A DNA stretch of 57,791 bases from NCBI GenBank assembly GCA_043736395.1, contig JAYTCQ010000031.1:1-57791 (forward strand), in the 5' to 3' direction. Made by a program: the position numbers and the translations under genes. Each line of letters starts with the position of its first letter. The stretch's first letter is position 1. Shown here in pieces: positions 17,235-24,974 of the stretch. The DNA comes from JAFDVL01 sp043736395. Its GTDB lineage: Bacteria; Acidobacteriota; Blastocatellia; RBC074. The notes below the pieces were generated by a model. That model saw only the letters and a program-made list of their open reading frames with translations, was not told where the DNA came from and did no database searches.

Positions 17235-17307
17235 GCAGGGAGTACAAGCTTCAACTTGGTTGTACGGTGGCGAGATGTACAACCAAGTTGAAGCTTGTAC
17301 TCCCTGC
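17235..17307. repeat. Perfect hairpin repeat, AGTACAAGCTTCA family
   Basis: Arms 17235-17265 and 17277-17307 are perfect reverse complements over 31 bases with an 11-base loop. The element fills the gap between two convergent genes (stops at 17227 and 17319). Confidence 0.92.
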
Positions 17308-17318
17308 GCCTCTTTGAA

Positions 17319-18527
17319 TTACACCCGCTTCCAATTCACTGTATCCCATTCGACACGCTTGCCAGAACGATAAGATTCGTTAGCGAGATGGGCGCCGACT
17401 AAAACTTTATTGGCTAATTCGACGGGTGAATTCGGTTGTTTGCGGCTGCGCATGCAATCCAACCAATTTTGCATGTGCGCGGTGCTTTCGTCGGTGACTT
17501 TCCAGCTTTCAATTTCTTTTCGTTTATTATCGTAGCGCACCATCAATCCACGGTTATTTTCCTGAATGATGCTGCCTTCGAGGCCGTAAAATGCGGCTCC
17601 GTCGTACTCCTGCCCGTTCATGAATTGCACCATAAACGTGATAGCGAAAGTTCCGCAATCGAAAACAGCGTGAACGTTGTCGGGTGTTTCCCAAGCCATA
17701 TTTTGATATTTGCCGCCGTTGCAGACTACGCTTTTCGGACCGTCGCAGCCGGTGATCCACATCGCAACATCAAGCCAATGCGGAGCGATGTCGGTCATCA
17801 ATCCACCGGCGTAATCCCAGTACCAACGCCATCCTGAAGCGCGGTTGGCATCATACGGACGCTTCGGAGCTTTGCCTAAAAATTTTGTCCAATCAATCAA
17901 TTCCGGCGCGAACAATTTCTGATCTTTGGCGCGTTTGATGTAGGGATCGACCGGACGATAACGAAAATCCCAGATGCGCACAAAACGGATTTCTCCAATG
18001 CCGCCGGACGCTACGATGTCGCGCGCTTTCTGAAAATGTTCACCGCTGCGGCGTTGATTTCCGACCTGCACAATTTGTTTGGTAGCCTTCACTTTTGCAA
18101 CCATATTTTCGCCTTCTTCGATGGTACGCGCCAGCGGTTTTTCGCAGTATGCGTCCTTGCCAGCGCGGACGGCGTCAATCATGACATCGTGATGAAGATG
18201 GTCGGGTACGGCGGCGATAATCGCGTCAATGTCTTTGTGGGCGAGCAGATCGTGATAATCCACGTAGGTTTTTTCGACGGGAGTGCCAAGCTTTCCCTGC
18301 ATCGCGTCAAGGAATCCTTTGTTAACATCGGCAAGCGCGACAATATCGGCACCAAGTTTTTGCGCAGTTAAGAGGCGACCAGAACCACGATCTCCGGGGC
18401 CGATGCCACCGATTCTAATGCGATCATTCGCACCGAGAATTCGTGAATAAGATTTGGCAGTGATGCCTGTTGCAAGCAATGAAATTGCGGTCGCGGATGA
18501 GCTGTGAATAAAATTTCGACGATTCAT
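17319..18527 (-). CDS. Exported Gfo/Idh/MocA family oxidoreductase
   Basis: Gfo/Idh/MocA proteins are NAD(P)-dependent oxidoreductases acting mostly on sugars and cyclitols. This 402-residue member begins with MNRRNFIHSSSATAISLLATG, a probable Tat signal, then a Rossmann domain (IRIGGIGPGDRGSGRLLTAQ; GPGDRG replaces the usual GxGxxG), the EKP motif (DAYCEKPLARTIEEG near residue 130) and a C-terminal alpha/beta domain with DIAPHWLDVAMW. Export by Tat with cofactor is common in Acidobacteria, Planctomycetes and Bacteroidetes. I use the ATG at 18527, since the twin-arginine motif begins there. Substrate unknown. Confidence 0.9.
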   Translation of the reverse strand: MNRRNFIHSSSATAISLLATGITAKSYSRILGANDRIRIGGIGPGDRGSGRLLTAQKLGADIVALADVNKGFLDAMQGKLGTPVEKTYVDYHDLLAHKDIDAIIAAVPDHLHHDVMIDAVRAGKDAYCEKPLARTIEEGENMVAKVKATKQIVQVGNQRRSGEHFQKARDIVASGGIGEIRFVRIWDFRYRPVDPYIKRAKDQKLFAPELIDWTKFLGKAPKRPYDANRASGWRWYWDYAGGLMTDIAPHWLDVAMWITGCDGPKSVVCNGGKYQNMAWETPDNVHAVFDCGTFAITFMVQFMNGQEYDGAAFYGLEGSIIQENNRGLMVRYDNKRKEIESWKVTDESTAHMQNWLDCMRSRKQPNSPVELANKVLVGAHLANESYRSGKRVEWDTVNWKRV

Positions 18528-18550
18528 AATAACTTTTTTAAATAAATTTC

Positions 18551-18592
18551 GGGATGCCAGCATTCAGCAAAAAGCACCGAAGTTGGCATCCC
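18551..18592. terminator. Candidate hairpin behind the GlsB-like gene
   Basis: GGGATGCCA (18551-18559) pairs with TGGCATCCC (18584-18592), with A-rich sequence on one side. It lies just downstream of the minus-strand gene ending at 18619. Confidence 0.55.
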
Positions 18593-18618
18593 AAAAAAAG
18601 TAAGGTTAATTACAGATT

Positions 18619-18876
18619 TTAAGTAGATCTTCTGATGAGACTGACAATTGCCATGACGACAATAGCGCCGATAGTGGCGGTCAGGATTGTGTTCACTAAT
18701 CCAGTTCCGAGCGAAACGCCTAAAGCCCTGAAAAGGAAGCCGCCGACGAATGCGCCGACGATCCCAGCGACAATATTGCCGACGAGACCAAAGCCACTAC
18801 CCTTAAAAATTACACCAGCCAGCCAGCCGGCAATAGCTCCGATTGCCAGAAAAATTATCAAACCTTGTAAGTCCAT
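18619..18876 (-). CDS. GlsB/YeaQ/YmgE family small membrane protein
   Basis: This 85-residue protein is almost entirely hydrophobic with three predicted membrane helices: LIIFLAIGAIAGWLAGVIF, VGNIVAGIVGAFVGGFLF and ILTATIGAIVVMAIVSLI. The glycine spacing (GWLAG, GNIVAGIVGAFVGG) is typical of transglycosylase-associated/YeaQ proteins, a stress-induced inner-membrane family of unknown mechanism. A good AGGAGG ribosome-binding site precedes the ATG. The gene appears to be transcribed alone. Confidence 0.92.
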   Translation of the reverse strand: MDLQGLIIFLAIGAIAGWLAGVIFKGSGFGLVGNIVAGIVGAFVGGFLFRALGVSLGTGLVNTILTATIGAIVVMAIVSLIRRST

Positions 18877-19394
18877 ATTTCCTCCTTAGTAGGAAAGCTG
18901 TGAGATGAGGCGCAATCAAATGCGCCACGGGGTTTTCATTTCAGCGAACAGCCAAACTGTATCGCCCTTGACGTAATCAGAGTCATTACTGATAAGTCCA
19001 AATAAAATCCAGCAAAATTTAAGAATTTAAGTTGACCCTCTTCTCAGAAGGTGAAGAGGTCGAAATTAGATTAGCACATTTTTAGGCAAGGCAAAATGCT
19101 AAGAGTCGTGAATGTTTACAAAGTAAAGTCTAGCGCAGATTGAGTGCAAAGATAGTCAGATCGGATAGGTAATTTTGATGAGCATTAATAGAAAATAATA
19201 TCAGGCTTGATCCTTAACCATGCTCAAGTGACAAAGTATTAGTTCAAGATCAAACGCCTAAATTGATAAACCTCCTAGCTTGGTTAGGCAAGGAAGTTTA
19301 TCAAGAGTAACTACAGTGAACACAAAAGAAAATGCTATTTAAATTAGAAGTTCTCGCGGTTTTCTCTGTAGCTCAATTATTTATTTCTCAAAAC
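18877..19394. other. Long non-coding gap with one hairpin
   Basis: About 520 bases hold no gene that I can support. The sequence is AT-rich. Bases 19263-19275 and 19292-19304 form a 13-bp stem with one mismatch (TTGATAAACYTCC), which could be a terminator or part of a small RNA. The side next to the GlsB-like gene presumably contains its promoter. Confidence 0.5.
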
Positions 19395-19625
19395 TTAAGG
19401 TTTTTTTTCTTCCATTGGACCATCCATTTTCTTGCCACTCTTGTGCATCTTACTCATTTTGTGTTTTTTCCCCTTCATTTTCATTTTATGGCTGGTCATT
19501 TTTTTGTTTTTCATCTTATCCTGATCTTCCATCTTATCTTTCATTTTATCCTGCGCAAAAGTTGGCAGTGTAGCTGGAATGAGCAGCGCGGCGGCAATGA
19601 ATAACGCTTTGATTTGTTTCTGCAT
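19395..19625 (-). CDS. Small exported Lys/Met-rich MXKDX-repeat protein
   Basis: After a Sec signal peptide (MQKQIKALFIAAALLIPATL, cleavage near TFAQ) the 50-residue mature part is built from Met, Lys, Asp and His in short repeats such as DKMKDKME and HKMKMKGKKHKM. It resembles the pentapeptide MXKDX repeat family, whose role is unknown; the Met/His content suggests metal binding or sacrificial methionine oxidation. Start at 19625 is supported by a GAGGAG site. It follows the MsrP-like gene by 70 bases on the same strand, which makes a methionine-redox link attractive but unproven. Confidence 0.82.
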   Translation of the reverse strand: MQKQIKALFIAAALLIPATLPTFAQDKMKDKMEDQDKMKNKKMTSHKMKMKGKKHKMSKMHKSGKKMDGPMEEKKP

Positions 19626-19695
19626 ATGAAATCTCCTCTGTAAAATACATTTGCGGCGAAACCCTCGTCGCCAGGGATAGTACGCGCAGTCACCA

Positions 19696-20529
19696 TCAGT
19701 GGCCGGCGAACCAATCGTAACCACGTTCAGCCCAATAATCAGCTGGACGCCGGTCGGTGAAGTGAATTGTTCCAATGCGTTTGATATTCTTGATGCCATA
19801 TTTGACCGGAGTCACCAGCCGCAGCGGTGCGCCGTGGTCGGCAGTCAACGGTGCGCCATTCATCTCGTAACAAAGCAGCGTTTGCGGATGCAACGCGCTT
19901 GCCATTTCCAGTCCGACATAATAACCGCCATCTTCGGTGGCGAGACCGACGTACGGCATCAGGTCTTCCGGTTTTTGCGGCGGATCGGACGGATCGCCGC
20001 TGATGGTCGCGGGACGGTACACATTGATGAAATCAGCAAAGCGTGCGCCAGCCCAATGCACCACCGTGCTCCAGCCTTCGATACACTTTAATTCCGTCAC
20101 CATTTCGACGTGTGGTAAGGCTTTGATTTGCTCAATTGTCAACTGCAGATCATCATCCCGTTCATTGTCATCAGCGAGTCCTGTCACATTTAAACGCCAG
20201 CCTGCCGCGTCTAATTCGTCTTCCAGGCCGATGTCGCCATTGACACGCGGCTCTTTGGCTAATTCCCGCGCGAAGGTAGGAGCCAGCCGCGTATTGCGGA
20301 AATAATCACGCGCCAGTTGCTCGTTGATTTCCAGTCCCCGGCGCAACGGCCATAAAATACCTTCGTCTGTGCGCCGCGTCGTCAACCAGCGCCAACCGCC
20401 GAAGGCCGCCACCGCTGCGGCTCCGCCCCACAAAAAGCTGCGGCGTGTCATCCGACGCATTTCCTGCTCGACCGCCTGATCATTGTTTTCGCTGGTGGCA
20501 GTTGCTTGTTCATTTCGCTCTTCACTCAT
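19696..20529 (-). CDS. MsrP/YedY-like molybdopterin-dependent sulfoxide reductase subunit
   Basis: MsrP is a periplasmic Moco enzyme that reduces methionine sulfoxide in exported proteins. The 277-residue product has a Tat signal (MTRRSFLWGGAAAVAAFGG, residues 27-45), then a sulfite-oxidase-type fold. Cys149 in ELKCIEGWSTVVHW aligns with the Moco-ligating Cys of YedY, and LMPYVGLATEDGGYYVGLEM and GAPLTADHGAPLRLVTP are family signatures. It overlaps the cytochrome gene by four bases (ATGA), so the two are co-translated. Unlike E. coli, the partner is a b561-like cytochrome and not MsrQ. A related role such as another S- or N-oxide substrate cannot be excluded. Confidence 0.88.
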   Translation of the reverse strand: MSEERNEQATATSENNDQAVEQEMRRMTRRSFLWGGAAAVAAFGGWRWLTTRRTDEGILWPLRRGLEINEQLARDYFRNTRLAPTFARELAKEPRVNGDIGLEDELDAAGWRLNVTGLADDNERDDDLQLTIEQIKALPHVEMVTELKCIEGWSTVVHWAGARFADFINVYRPATISGDPSDPPQKPEDLMPYVGLATEDGGYYVGLEMASALHPQTLLCYEMNGAPLTADHGAPLRLVTPVKYGIKNIKRIGTIHFTDRRPADYWAERGYDWFAGH

Positions 20530-21209
20530 GGCGCGACCTCCTGCGACGGCGTTTCTTCAGCCTTCACAATTTCGTAGCCGGTGACCATTGCGCGAAAGTT
20601 GTTCCAGCCAGCTTTGATGACTTGAGCGACATGCACGAAGAAGAAAGCAACATACCCCATCGTCAACCAGAAATGCTCGAAGCGCGCCCATTCGTATCCG
20701 CCCAGCAAAGCACTCAGCCAGGCAAATTGCACCGGCTTGTAAATCGCTATTCCCGTCAGCAAAGACCCCGCGCCCATCAAAATAATACTGGTGTAGGCAA
20801 TCTGCTGCGCCCCATTGAATTTGCGCGGCGGCGGATGGACTTTACTCAAATGCAGATCATAAAGCGTGACCTGCAGGGCTTCGCGAAACGAATGACGATT
20901 TGGCAGCAAATAACGCCATTCACCCGAAAAGGTTGTGTACAAAACATAAAGCAAGCCGTTGATGGTAAAGAACCACATAAAAAAGAAATGCGAAGCCATC
21001 CCTTCTGCTAACCGCTGCCCAAAATTGAGCGCGTTATAAAACCAGTCCGGGAAGAACTTAATAAGCGTCACACTGCCGAAGCCGAGGCGATAGACATCAT
21101 TCGCCCAGTAAATCAACATTCCACTCCAAATCATCACAAATAGCACAGGAAAATTGATCCAATGGAACCAGCGAATCGCCAACGGATGCTTTTTCTCTAG
21201 TCGTTTCAT
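20526..21209 (-). CDS. Cytochrome b561/thiosulfate-reductase-like membrane subunit
   Basis: This 227-residue integral membrane protein has four to five helices and histidines suited to ligate b hemes: WFHW (His16), ASHFFF (His74), FEHFWL and FVHVAQ near the C terminus. It belongs to the PF01292-like group that passes quinol electrons to periplasmic molybdoenzymes. Overlap with the downstream MsrP-like gene makes it the likely electron donor. Bases just upstream carry a decayed partial duplicate of its first codons (see 21268-21393). Confidence 0.87.
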   Translation of the reverse strand: MKRLEKKHPLAIRWFHWINFPVLFVMIWSGMLIYWANDVYRLGFGSVTLIKFFPDWFYNALNFGQRLAEGMASHFFFMWFFTINGLLYVLYTTFSGEWRYLLPNRHSFREALQVTLYDLHLSKVHPPPRKFNGAQQIAYTSIILMGAGSLLTGIAIYKPVQFAWLSALLGGYEWARFEHFWLTMGYVAFFFVHVAQVIKAGWNNFRAMVTGYEIVKAEETPSQEVAP

Positions 21210-21267
21210 ACACTAATCTCATCCAGATGTTCCGCTGTCATACACTATTCAGGTGTTATATATTACA

Positions 21268-21393
21268 ACACCTGCCAAGCAATACTTGTGCCACCAGTTG
21301 CTCCAACTTTGCTTCCCCACCCAGCAAGCACGGGAAAGTTAATCCAATAGAACCAGTGAATTGCCAGCGGATGTTTTTCTCCAGTCGTTTCAT
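21268..21393 (-). pseudogene. Chimeric remnant: cytochrome b 5' end fused to tlpA 3' end
   Basis: On the minus strand, 21393 down to about 21326 repeats the first 65 or so bases of the cytochrome gene (MKRLEKK...) with scattered mismatches and one missing base that shifts the frame. From about 21316 to 21277 the sequence instead matches the end of tlpA (21467-21506 on the plus strand): 32 of 40 positions agree without gaps. A tandem tlpA-cytochrome duplication followed by internal deletion would give this structure. No intact product. Confidence 0.8.
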
Positions 21394-21438
21394 ACCGTAA
21401 TCTCGTCAAACCGTCCATTGCTCGTGCGGGCTAAAGGT

Positions 21439-22047
21439 TTATTGCCCAGCTTGCGTTGCGCCCTCTTGCAATAATTGCGTAACCAGTTGCCCCAGCTTTG
21501 CCTCACCGTCTGCGTTGCGGTAATTCAATTCCCCTACCCAGCGATACCGAAGGCGTCCCTGCTTATCCAGCAGATAAACAGTGGGCCAAGCTTCCACCTG
21601 CCAGCGATTCCAATTCGCATGTTCCTGATCCACCAGAATGGGATAAGTAATGCCCAGTTGTTTGACGCGTTGCACGACATTGGCCGTCACGCGCTCGCTG
21701 GCGGTTTCCGGTGTATGCACGCCAATCACTGCGACATCTTGCGCGGCAAACTGTTTGTGCCAGTTCGCATAAGCCGGCAGATTGGCAATGCAGTTGCTGC
21801 AAGAAAACGTCCAGAATTCCACAATAGTCACTTTGCCGCGCCGATTGGCAAGCTGGATCGTCTTGCCCTCGGCAGTATTGAGCCAGGGGCCGCCAGTCAA
21901 TTCCGGCGCGGGCAGTTTGAGAACCTCGAGCTGCTGGCCTGCGCCGCCTGCCAACGAGGGCGGAAGAATTTTGGTAGTTAATATTACGCCCACCGCAGCG
22001 ACGACCAGCGCCAGGAGTACAGCGAATTTCAGCCAGTGTTTTTTCAT
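21439..22047 (-). CDS. TlpA-like membrane-anchored thioredoxin
   Basis: The protein has an N-terminal membrane anchor or signal (KHWLKFAVLLALVVAAVGVIL) and a periplasmic thioredoxin fold with the redox motif FWTFSCSNCIANLP. The sequence after it (VIGVHTPE) and the cis-Pro context EAWPTVYLLD resemble the DipZ C-terminal thioredoxin group. It would supply or take reducing equivalents outside the membrane. Upstream of the cytochrome/MsrP pair on the same strand, it fits a periplasmic protein-repair chain. I chose the ATG at 22047; an ATG at 22062 is a possible alternative. Length 202 residues. Confidence 0.88.
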   Translation of the reverse strand: MKKHWLKFAVLLALVVAAVGVILTTKILPPSLAGGAGQQLEVLKLPAPELTGGPWLNTAEGKTIQLANRRGKVTIVEFWTFSCSNCIANLPAYANWHKQFAAQDVAVIGVHTPETASERVTANVVQRVKQLGITYPILVDQEHANWNRWQVEAWPTVYLLDKQGRLRYRWVGELNYRNADGEAKLGQLVTQLLQEGATQAGQ

Positions 22048-22193
22048 AAGATTACTTTCCATGCACGGCCCACGACGCGCTGGCGTGAACACCGCAACTT
22101 CAAATTTTTATAAAACTCCACTCCTCACCTGTAAATTGCACGCGTATCGGGTTCAGGAGCGGCTGCCAACCAAACTGTTGGGGGGAATAATCT

Positions 22194-22646
22194 TCAACTT
22201 GTATATCGAAAGCACCGGCTAAAAAATTCCCGCCCGGAAAAAATACGGAAATTCCGCTTGCGGATATTGGTAAAGAAATTTGCTGTAGGATGCGTCGGCG
22301 TGGCATCGAGGTAGAAATACTGCTCTTTGACATCTTCGCTGTAATTGCCCTGATTGCCGGTCAGGCCGAACAGCCGTTCTTTGATAGTCGCGTCTTTTTC
22401 ATTCCAGAAAGCGACGGCAAAACATAGCAGTTGATGACGGTCGCAAAATCCGGCGATGCCGTCTTCGTTCCAGCGGTAGGTTTTTTGATGCGATTTTTCA
22501 AACGGCAAAAATTCCCACGCCGCGCCCGATTCCGAATAATCTTCACGAACCGTTCCGCAAGCGCGTTCGGAAACGTGAGTTCTCCAACGCTTCCAATGCT
22601 TTTCTCGCTGGCGCGATTCTTCCAGTCGTTTTTCTTCCGCATTCAT
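22194..22646 (-). pseudogene. Truncated and frameshifted GH63/MGH1-like glucosidase fragment
   Basis: The first 115 or so residues match the start of large (about 880-residue) glucosidases of the GH63/MGH1-like group: RLEESRQREKHWKRW, then SERACGTVREDYS, YRWNEDGIAGFCDRHQLLCF and ERLFGLTGNQGN. At about 22289 one base is missing: restoring it changes the reading from HPTANFFTN to HSYSKFLYQYPQAEFPY, which is the expected continuation. Even then the frame stops within ten codons. The remaining 85% of the gene is absent. A dead remnant at the edge of the sugar-metabolism block. Confidence 0.85.
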
Positions 22647-22651
22647 TTTTT

Positions 22652-23230
22652 TTACTTTTCCGCCGGTGTGTTTTCGCGCCCGTCGCGCAGCGTGTTCGCC
22701 ATCCAGATCAACTCTTTGAAAAACAGGTCGAGAACACCGATTAGACTGTTGTCGAGCAGCTTGCCGCTTTTTTCGTCGAAAAGTTTGGCGACGTTGGGGA
22801 AATAGCCGTCATAAAAAATCGTCGTTAATCCCAGTTCGCGCAAAACCGGCAGCAGATTTTGAATCATCCGCACGCCGCCGATTTCGCTCGACGACACGCC
22901 GCAGATGCCCGCCGCTTTGTGAATGTATTCCTTTAAATTCGTGTCGAGCGCGTGTTTCAAAATCCCCGGATAGCCATGATTGTATTCGGGCGCGACGATA
23001 ATAACGCCGTCGGCGCGTGTCATTTGCCGGGAAAATTTCGCGTTTTTGATCGTTTCGCCCGCATCGTCCATCGGCAGATTTAGATCGCAAACGTCAATCA
23101 ATTCGGTTTTTACCTCGTCAATTTTTTTGAGTTCGCTCAAGACGAAAGCGGCAACATGCCGGCTCATCCGTTCCTTGCGCGTAGTGCCTAAAATTATCGG
23201 CAGATAAAGCTGCTGGCTCTTTTTTTTCAT
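22652..23230 (-). CDS. NAD(P)H-dependent FMN reductase family protein
   Basis: The 192-residue flavodoxin-like protein begins with the phosphate-binding loop LGTTRKERMSRH and carries VAPEYNHGYPGILKHALD, the conserved FMN-reductase/azoreductase signature, followed by GVSSSEIGGVRM. Members reduce FMN, quinones, azo compounds or metals with NAD(P)H. It overlaps the upstream small gene by four bases (ATGA at 23227-23230) and ends six bases before the glucosidase remnant. Confidence 0.9.
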   Translation of the reverse strand: MKKKSQQLYLPIILGTTRKERMSRHVAAFVLSELKKIDEVKTELIDVCDLNLPMDDAGETIKNAKFSRQMTRADGVIIVAPEYNHGYPGILKHALDTNLKEYIHKAAGICGVSSSEIGGVRMIQNLLPVLRELGLTTIFYDGYFPNVAKLFDEKSGKLLDNSLIGVLDLFFKELIWMANTLRDGRENTPAEK

Positions 23231-23531
23231 CTTTTTTCACCATTCGGATAATTTAATTCGACTAATTGAAGTTGAATTTTCTCACGAATCATTGCCCAAA
23301 AATTTGAGCGGGCGGAGCGATATTTGGCGGGCGATACTGCTTCCAATTCGTTGGGAGATTTATCGAACGCAGGCTCTTGCGGGATAATTTCAAACCAGTG
23401 CTGTTCGTCGTCCAAAACATTTTTTTTATAAATCTCAGCCGCAAATCGGTAATTTTTTTCGGACGAAAAACGCGGTGACGCTCGTCTGTGAAATGATTCC
23501 AGTATTCCGACTTTCTTTCTTCGCTTATCAT
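23227..23531 (-). pseudogene. Small conserved gene interrupted by a homopolymer frameshift
   Basis: A good ribosome-binding site (AGGGGG) precedes the ATG at 23531, whose frame reads MISEERKSEYWNHFTDERHR and VFRPKK and then loses sense. After the run of seven A (T7 on the plus strand, 23453-23459) the +1/-1 frame continues convincingly as NYRFAAEIYKKNVLDDEQHW and further to NYPNGEKR, ending in an ATGA overlap with the FMN reductase. A corrected product would be about 100 residues. I do not recognise the family. It may be a true frameshift, a sequencing indel in the homopolymer, or a programmed slip. Confidence 0.65.
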
Positions 23532-23773
23532 ATTCACACCCCCTTTTTGTTATATTGAACACAATTTTTTACCCGACTCATTAGTTCTTCAATATACTAA
23601 TGACATTTTTATCTCAAATTATTCCAAAGCCGCATCACTTTAAAATTTTTTAATGGAGTTCGGCGGAATAGAATGCGCCTTGCGCGACATTATATTTATC
23701 GAAAAACAGGTGAAGCGACCTTGAAGTTTGAAGACCGGATTTTAAGCGGGAACTTTATGAGCAAGAAAAAAAT

Positions 23774-24892
23774 ATGAAGGCAATAGCGGTAACTCCCAAA
23801 AAAGAAAAATCAGTTCAGATGGTCGAAGTGGGCAAACCCGATTTGTCGGAGTTTAAGGACGGGCGCGGCGTTTTGGTCGAAGTTTTGCGCGTCGGCGCGT
23901 GTGGCACTGACCGCGAGATTAATAACGGCGAATACGGCATCGCGCCGAAAGGCGATGATTTTTTAATCTTGGGACACGAAAATTTCGGGCGCGTCGTCAA
24001 AACAGGCGAAAATGTCAAAGAATTCAAAAAAGGCGATTTCGTCGTCGCCACCGTGCGCCGCCCGTGCGGGACGAGCATCTACGACAAAATCGGTGAACAG
24101 GATTTTACGACTGACAACAAATATTACGAGCGCGGCGTTTCACGACTGCACGGCTATATGACGGAATTTTACGCCGAAAGCGCAGATTTTTTAATCAAAA
24201 TTCCGCCTGCCATTAAGGAAATCGCCGTCTTGCTCGAACCGCTTTCAATCATCGAAAAAGGTTTGAAGCAAGCCGAAGATATTCAGCGGCGGCTCGGCAT
24301 CTGGCAGCCGAAAACGGCGGCGGTTGTAGGGACGGGCAGCGTCGGACTACTGACGATGATGGCTCTCAGGCTGCGCGGATTGGAAGTGCACGGCTTCGGC
24401 AATCAACCGCGCAAAGGCTATTTAAATGCCGAACTGTGCGCGAGCATCGGCGCGACTTACGATTCGACCGACAAACTTTCATTAATTGATTCGACAAAGA
24501 AATACGGCGAATACGATCTCGTTTTTGAATGCACCGGCTACTCGCCGATTATCTTCGATGCGATGCAATCTTTGAACGAAAACGGCATTTTAATTTTAGC
24601 CAGCGTTACCGGCGGCGAACGCAAAACTGATCAAGTTCCGTCCGACAAAATCAATCAAAAATTCGTTCTCGGCAACCGCGTGATGGTCGGCACGGTCAAC
24701 GCCAGCCGCGAACATTTCGAGATGGGCGTGAAGGATTTAGCTCTCTGCGAAGCGATGTATGCCGGCTGGCTCGTGCGGCTTCTGACGCACAAAGTCAAAG
24801 GCTTGGAAAATTACGAAAAAGTTTTCGACATTTTAGAAAATTCGAGCAAGTATAAAGCGATCAAAACGTATCTGGAGATAAAGAAATTATAG
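23774..24892 (+). CDS. Glucose 1-dehydrogenase, zinc-dependent MDR family
   Basis: This 372-residue medium-chain dehydrogenase resembles archaeal-type glucose dehydrogenases that oxidise glucose or galactose to the lactone with NAD(P). Visible signs: the catalytic zinc site CGTDREINNGEYG (Cys near residue 41), GHENFGRVVKTG (His and Glu near 66), a reduced structural-zinc region, the Rossmann motif VVGTGSVGLL near 185 and FECTGYS. It leads a plus-strand unit with GH39 and PF10091 hydrolases, which would supply free sugars. Confidence 0.88.
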   Translation: MKAIAVTPKKEKSVQMVEVGKPDLSEFKDGRGVLVEVLRVGACGTDREINNGEYGIAPKGDDFLILGHENFGRVVKTGENVKEFKKGDFVVATVRRPCGTSIYDKIGEQDFTTDNKYYERGVSRLHGYMTEFYAESADFLIKIPPAIKEIAVLLEPLSIIEKGLKQAEDIQRRLGIWQPKTAAVVGTGSVGLLTMMALRLRGLEVHGFGNQPRKGYLNAELCASIGATYDSTDKLSLIDSTKKYGEYDLVFECTGYSPIIFDAMQSLNENGILILASVTGGERKTDQVPSDKINQKFVLGNRVMVGTVNASREHFEMGVKDLALCEAMYAGWLVRLLTHKVKGLENYEKVFDILENSSKYKAIKTYLEIKKL

Positions 24893-24974
24893 CGATTCCC
24901 GGGCGAAAATTCGCGCGATGGCGGGAATGATGCGCGGCTAGATTATTAAAAATTTGCTTTCAACTTTGAAAAAT

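Noticed and set aside
22100..22333. Separate short minus-strand protein after the glucosidase fragment
   Set aside because: It reads through the frameshifted and truncated fragment in a third frame and ends in unrelated sequence.
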